Shown piece by piece: positions 10,453 through 18,875 of a DNA stretch of 64,000 bases. Both the position numbers and the translations under genes were made by a program. The DNA comes from Legionella quinlivanii (GTDB taxonomy: Bacteria > Pseudomonadota > Gammaproteobacteria > Legionellales > Legionellaceae). The notes beneath the pieces were generated by a model. That model saw only the letters and a list, made by a program, of their open reading frames with translations, did no database searches and had not been told where the DNA came from. The stretch covers positions 2,121,501 through 2,185,500 of the forward strand of contig NZ_UGOX01000001.1 in assembly GCF_900461555.1 (NCBI RefSeq). Reading direction: 5' to 3'. The first letter of the stretch is position 1, and each line of letters begins with the position of its first letter.

Positions 10453-10695
10453 GCCCGGAAGGGTTTGAACCGAGTGAGGTTCGACAAAATGCGAAGCGAA
10501 GAGCGCAAAGCGCGGCGAAGCATTTTGGACGCGCTTTAGCGCGCCCCGAAGGGGTGAGGAGGGAACACAGTGACTGACGAATCAATCCTTCCAAGAGCTG
10601 GCACAACACTAGCTGCGAACACAAACACCTTGTCTTTTCATGAAATCTTTTTTATCTCGGCCATCTCATGGATGCCCCGGACAAGCCGTGGCACG
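10453..10695. repeat. Copy 1 of a ~242-bp tandem direct repeat
   Basis: This is a 243-bp unit repeated at 10719-10959 with only two substitutions and two single-base deletions. It is densely structured, with GAACC...GGTTC, AAAATGC...GCATTTT and GCGCGC pairs. Its left edge on the minus strand (GGTTCAAACCCTTCCGGGC) matches 17 of 19 bases of the T-arm and acceptor end of the adjacent tRNA-Arg (10362-10380). No convincing protein is encoded; short open frames in it are by-products. Confidence 0.9.
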
Positions 10696-10718
10696 TTGTC
10701 AGTTGTGTTAACGTCCAA

Positions 10719-10959
10719 GCCCGGAAGGGTTTGAACCGAGTGAGGTTCGACAAAATGCGAAGCGAAGAGCGCAAAGCGCGGCGCAGCATTTTGGACGCGC
10801 TTTAGCGCGCCCGAAGGGGTGAGGAGGAACACAGTGACTGACGAATCAATCCTTCCAAGAGCTGGCACAACACTAGCTGCGAACACAAACACCTTGTCTT
10901 TTCATGAAATCTTTTTTATCTCGGCCATCCCATGGATGCCCCGGACAAGCCGTGGCACG
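10719..10959. repeat. Copy 2 of a ~242-bp tandem direct repeat
   Basis: This is the second copy, 241 bp, separated from copy 1 by 23 bases. Near identity implies recent duplication or gene conversion. Its right end (GGATGCCCCGGACAAGCC...GGCACGTAG) is itself a member of the short palindromic family seen elsewhere in the window. Confidence 0.9.
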
Positions 10960-11140
10960 TAGCGGGAGTGAGAGGCCTCGGACAAGTCGAGACACATAGG
11001 ATGAGAACATTCCCCACGTCACCCGGGATGAGAACATTCCCCACGTCACCCGACTTGTTCGGGTGATCCAGATTACTCAAAGGACGGAGGTAATACCCCA
11101 GACAAGCCGTGACACCTAGGCAGTGAAGTTTCATGCTGCC
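10960..11140. repeat. Cluster of short palindromic repeat units
   Basis: The stretch contains several GGAT - stem-loop - ACGTAGG-like units: GCCTCGGACAAGTCGAGAC (10974-10992), ATCACCCGAACAAGTCGGGTG on the minus strand (about 11048-11068), and ACCCCAGACAAGCCGTGACAC (about 11093-11115). A 25-bp sequence beginning ATGAGAACATTCCCC is directly repeated at 11001-11025 and 11028-11052. No gene is visible in 10387-11162. Confidence 0.75.
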
Positions 11141-11162
11141 CCGGAAGGGTTAGTGTGCTTCA

Positions 11163-12776
11163 TTATCTGTATCCAGAAACAAAGCCGGATCTTATAGTGT
11201 CATCTAATCCTGAAATCAATTCGCCAAGTTGATCTTCATCCAATAAAATCTTAAAAGAACTAATGTCTTTTTCCACTAGATCTTTATGATCAAGAAGCAT
11301 TGATAAGCGAGCATGTTGCGGGATCTCTTTACCTATTTGTATTAGAGAGTCTGTATCGTTTATTTCATACCTACTCTGTTTTAAAAGTTCAAATCTATCG
11401 TTCGGATCCATGCGTTTTAGTATGGTTAACAGCCATTTAGTTTGTTTAGGTAAATGTTGCTGGTATTTAAGTGCAAATTGAAAGCAGTCTGACGGCTGCA
11501 ATGCCTTGGCGATATTCATCATAACTATTGGTTTGATAATGACGCTGTTTTTACAGTTTTCTGCTATATAGCTATCTATTAGCTTCTTAAGATCATTTCC
11601 ATGAAATGATTGAATTATCTTGCCAATCTTAGCGGGTGGAATTTTCTTGATATGTTCCAGAACGAATAGCAGTTGCTCCTGTGGCTCCAAGTACTTTAAA
11701 GCCATTAATATATCTTCCCCATCCTTTACCAATCCTGGATTGTTAATTAAAAATAAAGGTTTGTCAGTAATCCTGGCCAGGATATTATCAATATCTTCGC
11801 GAAAATCAGGATTTACTATTCCAGGCTTTTTTTCATCATAAACGATGATTTCTGGTTCCATAGAAGCGACAGTGGTCCAGATTGAAGCGGGAAATTGATG
11901 GTCATCAATGACGGCATCCTTAGTACTTACAAACAGGTTATGAACTTCCACAGTTTCAATATTTCTTGCTAAACGATGAGCTTTACCAATACAACAACCA
12001 CTGCAAGAAGTATCCACATCAACGTGTAAATTAAGCGCACCAAACATGTTGTCAGGTATAAATCCGGTTCCATTTGACAGGACTACCTCTAAAAAAGGAG
12101 CACGTTCTTCCATCAATTTTCTAAGATCATTATCATTTTGTTCAGCACAAATCAGTATACCCATTTCCATGTTATTGCCAGCCAGGTTAACATCATAGAA
12201 GTATTCTTCTCTACCAAGGTTATAAATTCTTTCTGGATGTAAGCGAGTTTCGAAGATAGGCCTATTTTTTTTATGTTTAATTTCTTTGTTACCGACAAAA
12301 GCATGAGCAATATTTCCCAGATATTTTTTATCACCTGGTTGATTCTGATTTTTCAGAAACTTATATCTTTCTTTATAGAAACAACCCTCTTCTGTAGGAA
12401 ATTCAAAGGCTTCATACTTTCTTCTGGTTTCATCATATTTAATAGCCAGTTTCTGCTCTTTTTTTGTAATTCTTTCAATATCATTGCTGCTTATATCAGT
12501 AAGGGTTGCGATTGTTCCTGGAATCACAAGTAGATTAGGTACTGTTTTTACTGCTTCCTGTAATTTAGCTAAATAGTTCGTTTTTTCCTGTTTAGTAATT
12601 CCCTTTTTGCCCCCTATTGCGTATTCATAAGTTGCGATCACAGTAATAACATCTTCCCCCAGTTCTTCTTTAGCTTGAGTCGTAATAGAGGGAATTAGGT
12701 TGATTAAAGACGAAACGAAATCACTTGGATTAAGTGAATTTTTATAGGGTCTTATTGCACATATATAAAATTTCAT
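11163..12776 (-). CDS. Unrecognised protein with nitrilase-like N-terminal half; effector candidate
   Basis: From the ATG at 12776 the protein has about 537 residues (MKFYICAIRPYKNSL); a TTG five codons upstream is an alternative and neither start has a clear Shine-Dalgarno. The N-terminal 300 residues recall the carbon-nitrogen hydrolase fold: a start like IRPYKN, a glutamate in VIATYEYAIG, a basic KHKKNRP segment, and MEMGILICAEQNDNDLRKL, which aligns with the catalytic-cysteine strand (GVLICYD) of nitrilases, followed by a hydrophobic strand like the family's next one. A cysteine-rich SCSGCCIG segment follows. The C-terminal 200 residues look all-helical. The function is not known. It stands alone after the repeat region. 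Confidence 0.5.
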   Translation of the reverse strand: MKFYICAIRPYKNSLNPSDFVSSLINLIPSITTQAKEELGEDVITVIATYEYAIGGKKGITKQEKTNYLAKLQEAVKTVPNLLVIPGTIATLTDISSNDIERITKKEQKLAIKYDETRRKYEAFEFPTEEGCFYKERYKFLKNQNQPGDKKYLGNIAHAFVGNKEIKHKKNRPIFETRLHPERIYNLGREEYFYDVNLAGNNMEMGILICAEQNDNDLRKLMEERAPFLEVVLSNGTGFIPDNMFGALNLHVDVDTSCSGCCIGKAHRLARNIETVEVHNLFVSTKDAVIDDHQFPASIWTTVASMEPEIIVYDEKKPGIVNPDFREDIDNILARITDKPLFLINNPGLVKDGEDILMALKYLEPQEQLLFVLEHIKKIPPAKIGKIIQSFHGNDLKKLIDSYIAENCKNSVIIKPIVMMNIAKALQPSDCFQFALKYQQHLPKQTKWLLTILKRMDPNDRFELLKQSRYEINDTDSLIQIGKEIPQHARLSMLLDHKDLVEKDISSFKILLDEDQLGELISGLDDTIRSGFVSGYR

Positions 12777-12942
12777 AGAACGAATTAACAAATAGTTATC
12801 GTCTAATTATAGACCACAAAGCCATTCAAGGCCTGATGCCACGACAGCAGGGTTCTGACGCCGATACACTTTCAAGTTCACAAAGAATATAATCCTGGCA
12901 CAGGAATAATGGACTTTGTAAAATTTTATAACAGGATATGAC

Positions 12943-13401
12943 GTGCTGACTCTTGAAAATCTCCAGAAATTAACTCATCCAGCCGATTACTTTTGCCGCA
13001 GTCCAGATACTTTTCTATTAAATCAAAAGCTACTGGACTCTTTAAGTGAAGAAGAAAAGATTGAGCTGGCTAGCAAAATTATTATTACAACACCCAGGCA
13101 GCGTCTTTTTTTATTACAATTTGCAATCCAGTCCATGCGAGACAAGAATGGGCGCAGTCTCAGTGACTTCAAAGAACTGATATTAAGAGCACTTCAATTA
13201 AGGCAGATTTTTGAAAAAAAGAATTTCTCTGATTTTAGTTCTTTATACTCCTGGTTAAATCAGTTTTTGAATTCTGAGTTATTTATGGAATTTCAGGAGC
13301 TTGGTAATGCGCTCGTTCTGTTGAAAGCGAATCATCTTAAAGAAGTCGCTGGCTATGAGCCTGATGAAGTGAACAATTCTACCTGCACTTTTGGTTTATA
13401 A
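12943..13401 (+). CDS. Hypothetical protein, 152 residues
   Basis: I do not recognise this protein. It is predicted largely helical, soluble and rather acidic, with leucine-rich amphipathic stretches (LENLQKLTHPADYF, LLDSLSEEEKIELASKI) and no signal peptide. The start is a GTG preceded by AGGA eight bases upstream; no ATG fits better. It lies upstream of the first GG-leader peptide on the same strand, 112 bases away, but that peptide has its own promoter. A role linked to the peptide is possible but unsupported. Confidence 0.6.
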   Translation: MLTLENLQKLTHPADYFCRSPDTFLLNQKLLDSLSEEEKIELASKIIITTPRQRLFLLQFAIQSMRDKNGRSLSDFKELILRALQLRQIFEKKNFSDFSSLYSWLNQFLNSELFMEFQELGNALVLLKANHLKEVAGYEPDEVNNSTCTFGL

Positions 13402-13451
13402 ATTAATATAATGATGCAACAAATAATAGAGCAATTATTAGACAATTACTC

Positions 13452-13480
13452 TTGATTAGTGCATGAGCAAAATCTATTCT
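13452..13480 (+). promoter_or_regulatory. Promoter upstream of the first GG-leader peptide
   Basis: TTGATT (13452-13457), a 17-base spacer and TATTCT (13475-13480) precede the peptide ATG by 33 bases. This layout is very similar to that before the second peptide at 26389. Confidence 0.6.
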
Positions 13481-13513
13481 AAAAAGACAAGAATTTATCT
13501 TTAGAAGACGATA

Positions 13514-13726
13514 ATGTCTAAAAAACACAATTCAAAACACTTCGATAAGGTTTCAGATACTGAATTAGAAAAATTATCAGGGGGCTTTACAGGACTGACA
13601 GACGGTAAAGCCTTATACAAAGGAGTAGCGGGTAGCTACAAAGCCCCTTCTGCACCAGAAATAAACCTGAACACCAAGGGCAGCAGTAGCACAAAAGCTA
13701 AGAATAAGAAAAAGAAGCAGAAATAA
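13514..13726 (+). CDS. Double-glycine-leader peptide with lysine-rich tail (bacteriocin-like)
   Basis: The 70-residue precursor has a leader ending VSDTELEKLSGG (GG at 23-24), matching the LSxxELxxIxGG pattern cleaved by C39-peptidase ABC transporters in class II bacteriocin and peptide-pheromone export. The predicted mature part is 46 residues, glycine/serine-rich with an unusual lysine-rich end (TKAKNKKKKQK). A second peptide of the same design is encoded at 26389-26598. No C39 transporter, modification enzyme or clear immunity gene is adjacent. The role (antibacterial, signalling, or Dot/Icm-independent secretion) is inference. Confidence 0.65.
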   Translation: MSKKHNSKHFDKVSDTELEKLSGGFTGLTDGKALYKGVAGSYKAPSAPEINLNTKGSSSTKAKNKKKKQK

Positions 13727-13840
13727 TGTTGCTCAGAATCTTGCTGAATGATATGGTTCATTCTTTTTATGGTATGGGCTCATTGCTATTTTTTTATCCT
13801 ATCTATCACTCTTTGCTGGGTGTAGCGCATTGGTCCCTTC

Positions 13841-14626
13841 TCAAGAGGGAGCCAATACACTCACTTTTTCAATATGACTATGCATTTTTTGCAAATACGA
13901 TTGAATATTTTGTCCAGGATGATTCAAGAGCTGTAATATCTTTCTCTCTGCTTTGAGAGATAGTTTATCAATCTTTTCTTTTGCTTCATCAAGATCTGTT
14001 CTATCAACTTCATCCTGTAGTTTACTGTAGAATTTTGACCATTGAAAAAGAGTTCATTGCACCATCACGCGTGCGTAGACTGACCAGGTTGGTCTGGGCT
14101 TGAGATTGATAGCTATTATGATACTCGATACAGATTTAGGCTGAGTTTTTTGAATGTCATAACCCCATGTAGCAATTTGGCTGCCACCTGTATATCCTAT
14201 GACTGATCCGACAGCACCGCCCACTAAACCGCAGAGTGGCGGAGCCCAGGGAGCTATAGGAGTCAAGGGAGAACATGCTAGAGCACTTGCTTTTGCAAAC
14301 GTTGTTCCTAAAGCAACCGCTCCAGTCCAGCCTCCCGCGACACGAGCACTCTCACGAAAAAACCCATCATAGTTTTTTGTTTCCCTGCCCTTTTGAAATT
14401 CGCTGACCAGACTTGCTCCGTCGAGTAGAATGCCTACACCGGTCATCGTGCGACCAAGCATTTTCCCTGCAAACCAAAGTTTCTGACCAGTGGAAGCAGG
14501 AGGGATATACGAAGGATTGGGGATAAAAGAGTCCTGTTTTACAGCAAAAGAAGAGGAGAAAGGCGACTTCCCAGCTACCATTTCGACTTCCCAGACCCCT
14601 TTGATATCAAAAGATCGTATTGCCAT
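13841..14626 (-). pseudogene. Glycine-zipper protein gene interrupted by an in-frame TGA
   Basis: The first part (14626-14054) encodes 190 residues with a hydrophobic glycine-zipper region (GGAVGSVIGYTGGSQIATWG) of a type seen in secreted or toxin-associated proteins. After the TGA at 14056-14054 the same frame stays open for 70 more codons to a TGA at 13843-13841. It has coding character there, being an amphipathic helix-rich stretch with EVDRTDLDEAKEKIDKLSLK. No start codon is well placed for the downstream part. The simplest reading is a nonsense mutation in a gene of about 260 codons. Alternatively the 190-residue form is intact and the rest is decaying sequence. Confidence 0.6.
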
Positions 14627-14776
14627 CCTTGTTTTTATTTGAACTCGATGAATTATTCCCCAACTTGTCTTTCATTATATTTTGTCACAATGATAAAAAA
14701 AGACTCATTATAAAGAGAAATGCTAATATTGAGATACTGTAAAACTACGGTAGAACTCGTTGCAAATGAATCGAAT

Positions 14777-14806
14777 TTGATCACAATGACCTAAATTGTT
14801 TATAAT
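14777..14806 (+). promoter_or_regulatory. Promoter of the LuxR-type regulator gene
   Basis: TTGATC (14777-14782), an 18-base spacer and a perfect TATAAT (14801-14806) predict transcription from about 14813. This leaves a 5' leader of about 24 bases before the TTG start. Confidence 0.65.
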
Positions 14807-14836
14807 GCTGAATGGTCCAATAACCTGTCAGTCATT

Positions 14837-15556
14837 TTGCAAACTCCCATCGCCTTAAGTGCCTGTGAAGAGGTTCATGCACTCACGATTCCGCATTTAA
14901 TACAGCATGAGATTACCGCATTTAATTATTACCGCATGTATTTTGATGGAACAGTGATTCGGTTCTCCAGTGACAGAGCCTGGACAGAGCATTTTTTTAA
15001 AAAAGATTATCTGAACAAATTGACCGTTCCCGCCTCCTATCTCACAGAGCCTGTCAATTATTTTATCTGGCTAACAGAAGATTGCCCGGAAATGCTGCTC
15101 GATGCAGCAATTAATTTTGATACCTCCAATGGGATTTCCATTGCCGTACGACAGGAAGATTCTATTGAGTATTTTTGTTTTGCGACTAACACGAATAACA
15201 AGTCGATTATTAACAAATTTTACCTGAGCAATCTTGATCGTTTACATCAATACGGTTTGCAGTTTAAAGAGGAGGCGGCAGGTTTGCTTGCAGAAGCTGT
15301 TCGCGAAAAGCTAGTTATCAAGACAGCCGATAAATCAAAGAGTTTATCATTGTCCAATGCTCAACAACCTCGATTATCAAAACGGGAACTTGAATGTTCA
15401 TCTGCTTTGTTAAATGGGATGCGAGTGAAGGAGATTGCCAGAATGCTGGGACTATCGGTTCGTACTATTGAATTCTACATCCAGAATATGAAAAACAAAT
15501 TGAGATGTTCGAGCCAAATTGAATTGGTATTAAAGCTCGCTAATTATAAAGAATAA
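14837..15556 (+). CDS. LuxR-family transcriptional regulator (orphan, LpnR-like)
   Basis: The 239-residue protein has a C-terminal LuxR/FixJ helix-turn-helix (about residues 175-235: LSKRELECSSALLNGMRVKEIARMLGLS... then VRTIEFYIQNMKNKLRCSS). The N-terminal 160 residues form an unrecognised sensory domain resembling the orphan LuxR regulators of Legionella; no LuxI synthase is nearby. The frame is closed by TAA at 14792, and the first usable start after the predicted transcription start is TTG at 14837, so the start codon is weak. It could regulate its accessory-region neighbours, but no operator is identifiable. Confidence 0.88.
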   Translation: MQTPIALSACEEVHALTIPHLIQHEITAFNYYRMYFDGTVIRFSSDRAWTEHFFKKDYLNKLTVPASYLTEPVNYFIWLTEDCPEMLLDAAINFDTSNGISIAVRQEDSIEYFCFATNTNNKSIINKFYLSNLDRLHQYGLQFKEEAAGLLAEAVREKLVIKTADKSKSLSLSNAQQPRLSKRELECSSALLNGMRVKEIARMLGLSVRTIEFYIQNMKNKLRCSSQIELVLKLANYKE

Positions 15557-15573
15557 CCATCTACATCCTGGAT

Positions 15574-17112
15574 TTATTTATTTTTAACAACCACCTCTTT
15601 CGTTTCATTGGACTTAAATAGTCTGAGTAAATTATTTGCTGCTGAATTGTCATGATCTGATCTGACATATTTTCCATTCACATGATGAAAACCGGATACT
15701 GTGATTTTGCCGGCTTTCATCAACCTGGCTAGCTCCTGAGCACGAAACTTACGCCTGTCGTCCAGTTCAAAAATGACAAAGCGGCGTAAACGCTGAGAAT
15801 ATTCAGCGGAGCGCATTCTGGCCATCATTGAAACAATAATGACCTGGGCAAAGAAAACCATATTCCCATCCACAACCAGGAGTGAGTCAGGTGTACCATC
15901 AACGCTTAATTCGCCAGCAGGTGTAGTGTCATCAAGAGATTCAGCAAGCAGACTCAGTTGGGCACCCAATCCCGCTCCCAGATTATCTCGAAGAATATGG
16001 GGAGCGTTATCAAGCTCTGCTGCGCCATTCCAGACTATTTGCACCAGGCTGGCCCACAGTAAAATACCCAGGGCAGTCAGGCTTCCCAGCCCGGTAAAAA
16101 GTAGCGCCGAGGCGCCAATAGTCAGGATCCACTTTAAGGCTCCGTAGAAGATTTCATCACTGTCGTCTACGTCGACATCAATTCCGGAGGTATCCATTGT
16201 CATCCCCGTGGTTCCCCGAATAAGTTGTGGTATTGCCACACCATTAAAATCAATATCGACATCGGGGGCCACATCGATAAGAGGCGTATCAATTGCTCTC
16301 ACCACATGACCTGTGATTTGAATCCCGTTATCTGCCATCGACATGGATAAGGAGGTCACCTTTGCACCATCAATTGTCTGACCGATCCTGGCCTCAGCCC
16401 CCCGCCCCAACACCATATCCAGAAAAATTCTATTGTATGCAATTGCAAGCTCGGTGCGGGCTGCGACAAAACTCTCACTGATACCCAGTGCCGCGCTAGT
16501 CGCTGGCGGGCTGACAGAGACCACGAAGGCATCAACCGTATCTGAACCGGAAGGAGTCAGGCTTAGCTCTACATTCCATTCTGAGCTATCCGGGCGGGTA
16601 GCAGGATCGCTAAACCTTGTCTCGTTTAAACCCTGAACCAGGCTATCAGCAATAGGGAGTCTGGTATTAGCAAGGATGTCCTGTATGGCCGCACTATTCA
16701 TGAAGTTATCAATTTCACTGCTAATTTCAGCAGGCGATGGCGTTCCATCAATGCCATCATAGCGAAATCCAACTTCGGCAACGGGTTCGGCATCGGTTAG
16801 AAAAAGGGTCAGCCTTACAGCTGCTTCAAGCGGAACAATAAGCGGCTGAGCGCCAGGATCGTCGATTGGGCGTATTTCAATAGTACCTAAAATACGCAGA
16901 ATGCTGCGTGGAGAATCAGGCTCCTCTTTGATCATTACAAATTCAAACGGGTCAAGCAACACAATTATGTGAGACGCTTGCCCGCCAATCTCGCGATCAA
17001 ATTCCAGCTGAGCTGGAAATCGTCCGAGTCTTGTTAACTCGCGAAGAAAATCGCTGATAACGCTAAAAGCGATACCCACCGCCGCGTCTGCGCTTCCTAA
17101 ATCAACATTCAT
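15574..17112 (-). CDS. Unrecognised ~512-residue protein with a central membrane hairpin
   Basis: A strong GGAGG six bases before the second of two tandem ATGs fixes the start at about 17112 (MNVDLGSADAAVGIAF). The N-terminal 330 residues look beta-rich and are unusually high in Asp, Pro and Thr with few lysines. Next come hydrophobic segments (about 330-370, ILTIGASALLFTGLGSLTALG). The C-terminal part has a basic region and the motif GFHHVNGKYVRSDHDNSAAN. By eye the gene is richer in G+C and less lysine-rich than its neighbours, suggesting transfer. It is convergent with luxR and flanked upstream by a 320-bp gene-free stretch. I cannot assign a family. Confidence 0.7.
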   Translation of the reverse strand: MNVDLGSADAAVGIAFSVISDFLRELTRLGRFPAQLEFDREIGGQASHIIVLLDPFEFVMIKEEPDSPRSILRILGTIEIRPIDDPGAQPLIVPLEAAVRLTLFLTDAEPVAEVGFRYDGIDGTPSPAEISSEIDNFMNSAAIQDILANTRLPIADSLVQGLNETRFSDPATRPDSSEWNVELSLTPSGSDTVDAFVVSVSPPATSAALGISESFVAARTELAIAYNRIFLDMVLGRGAEARIGQTIDGAKVTSLSMSMADNGIQITGHVVRAIDTPLIDVAPDVDIDFNGVAIPQLIRGTTGMTMDTSGIDVDVDDSDEIFYGALKWILTIGASALLFTGLGSLTALGILLWASLVQIVWNGAAELDNAPHILRDNLGAGLGAQLSLLAESLDDTTPAGELSVDGTPDSLLVVDGNMVFFAQVIIVSMMARMRSAEYSQRLRRFVIFELDDRRKFRAQELARLMKAGKITVSGFHHVNGKYVRSDHDNSAANNLLRLFKSNETKEVVVKNK

Positions 17113-17432
17113 CATATACCTCCATGTAAAATGACAATGCACTCCAACGCTTGCTAACAAGGCTGTTCTGTTTAAATTATATACTACCCAGAAGCAAGGC
17201 AGCTGTCATTTACTTAAAACAAATTTATGCCATTTAATAAAAACTTAAGCTTTGTCTTATAAAATCAAACGTTCTTGCTCGCCACGGTTAATTTATCACG
17301 ATCCGGCGTAATGGTTAGATTGCACTTTAGTACAATATCCGTCTTTATTTTTATTAACTAAACTCAAAGGCACAGGATGAAATCACCATCAGGGAGATTA
17401 ATAAGAAGAATAAGTTTTAGCGGGAATTTGAT
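17113..17432. other. Gene-free AT-rich intergenic region between divergent genes
   Basis: Both flanking genes are transcribed away from it, so it must hold their promoters. A TATAAT lies on the minus strand at about 17178-17183 without a good -35. On the plus strand TTGCAC at 17320-17325 has only a weak -10 (TTTATT) 18 bases downstream. No open frame, repeat or RNA structure is evident. Confidence 0.5.
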
Positions 17433-18875
17433 ATGCGGCCTTTTGTTTCAAAATTACAACACTTGCCAAACGGATTATTAGTAAAAACTCTTCTCGCGCT
17501 GGGTCTTGCTGCAAGCCTTCTTAATTCCTTAGTTTCATTCAAATCGATTCAAATTTTACCTGCTTATTCCGGCATGGAAGAACAGCTTTTTCTCACAATT
17601 TCTATTGTTGCTCTTTTCCTGACCGGCATAGGCTTAATTTCGGAATACACGCTTTCAGCAATCACCTTCGCTTCCAGTTTGCTTATTCCCGATAAATCCC
17701 AGCTCCTTATTATGTCGGGCTTTACCAGTGAAAATGTGTATATTGTTTTATCTTTTTTTATCGTTGCCTGTGTTATTCAAAAATCACAAATTTTTCAAAG
17801 AATGATTGTTCTGTTATTACTAAAATTTGCTCACAAGCCAGCCTGTCTCGAAAAGCTATTATTTTTTATTGGACTGTTGATGACTCCAATTCTTTCAGTA
17901 CAAAGCACGAGAGTGGCGATCATGGCGCCGGTTCTGGATAATATTGTCTCCATTAGCGGTTATAAACCCCAAGGCAAGGCAGCAAATGCGATGGCCAACG
18001 CAGCTTTTAGCGGCTGTGTTTTATTGTCTACGATTTTTTTAACAGGTAAATCAAGCAATTATCTTCTATTTAGCGCAATGTCCACGAGCAGCCTTTCGAA
18101 CGCCTGGCTAGTCTGGCTATCGTTTGCGGCCTTTCCGGGGATATTACTAATCGCCGCCTTTTTTCTAATCCACTCCATCGCCTATAAGTCACCAGAGGTT
18201 CCCGAGATTCAACGTTTCAGTCTATTGAAAACCTGTTACAAACTTGGCCCAATATCAGCAAAAGAGTATGCCTCCCTGCTTTCTGTTGGGGTGCTAATCG
18301 CAAGCCTGGCTTTACGAAAAATACTGCCAGTTCATCCACTGTTCATTGCTCTGCTAACCGCATCCATACCACTTTCGTTTGGTCTTTTAAAAGTGAAAGA
18401 CTTCAGCAATCATATTAATTGGAAATTTATATGCTACCTGGCGACCATGATTGGAATTATGAAATTTATCAGTGGAATGACGCTTCCCTTGTGGATTGCC
18501 CAAGTGCATAACTGGTTAAGCCCCGTCTCTCAGAACCTATTTATTTTCATATTCTTACTCTTCGCACTGAGCTGGCTGCTGTGTATCATTTTTGGCACTA
18601 TGATTGCCCCGGGAATTGCGTTTACCTTGCTAGCCCCTGTTCTGGCAAGTGGAAGCGTCAATCAATGGATCATTGCCTTTGTGATTCTGATGGCGACTGA
18701 GTCCTGGATATTTCCTTATCAATCCAGCTATTTTCTTTGTTTTAAAAAACTGCTCAATCAGCAGCAAAATTTTCAACTAAAACCCGTATTGACTACCAAT
18801 GCCTTATTGGCCATCGCCAAAATTGCGGTTATCTACGCATCTATCCCATACTGGCGTTATCTAGGGTTATTGTGA
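17433..18875 (+). CDS. DASS/SLC13-type (ArsB/NhaD superfamily) membrane transporter
   Basis: The 480-residue protein has about 12 predicted spans. The layout of two halves, each with a re-entrant-like segment (PILSVQSTRVAIMAPV with NAMANAAFSG; later GTMIAPGIAFTLLAPVL with an ATESWIFPYQSS end), resembles divalent anion:sodium symporters for dicarboxylates, citrate or sulfate. The canonical SNT motifs are poorly kept, so the substrate is not predictable. It overlaps the 3' end of the convergent LuxR gene by 35 bases. Confidence 0.7.
   Translation: MRPFVSKLQHLPNGLLVKTLLALGLAASLLNSLVSFKSIQILPAYSGMEEQLFLTISIVALFLTGIGLISEYTLSAITFASSLLIPDKSQLLIMSGFTSENVYIVLSFFIVACVIQKSQIFQRMIVLLLLKFAHKPACLEKLLFFIGLLMTPILSVQSTRVAIMAPVLDNIVSISGYKPQGKAANAMANAAFSGCVLLSTIFLTGKSSNYLLFSAMSTSSLSNAWLVWLSFAAFPGILLIAAFFLIHSIAYKSPEVPEIQRFSLLKTCYKLGPISAKEYASLLSVGVLIASLALRKILPVHPLFIALLTASIPLSFGLLKVKDFSNHINWKFICYLATMIGIMKFISGMTLPLWIAQVHNWLSPVSQNLFIFIFLLFALSWLLCIIFGTMIAPGIAFTLLAPVLASGSVNQWIIAFVILMATESWIFPYQSSYFLCFKKLLNQQQNFQLKPVLTTNALLAIAKIAVIYASIPYWRYLGLL

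Noticed and set aside
10415..11134. Minus-strand ORFs of 69-84 codons in the repeat region
   Set aside because: They follow the repeat units, lack ribosome-binding sites, and their sequences are duplicated only because the DNA is.
10310..11162. Genomic-island attachment site at tRNA-Arg
   Set aside because: The tRNA-like sequences in the repeats are in inverted orientation relative to the tRNA, and no integrase gene is present in the window, so a simple attL/attR pair is not supported.
13726..13956. 76-codon hydrophobic ORF overlapping the stop of the first GG-leader peptide (possible immunity gene)
   Set aside because: Half of it (13841-13956) lies antisense to a clearly coding-like frame on the other strand, and it has no ribosome-binding site of its own beyond the one-base overlap.
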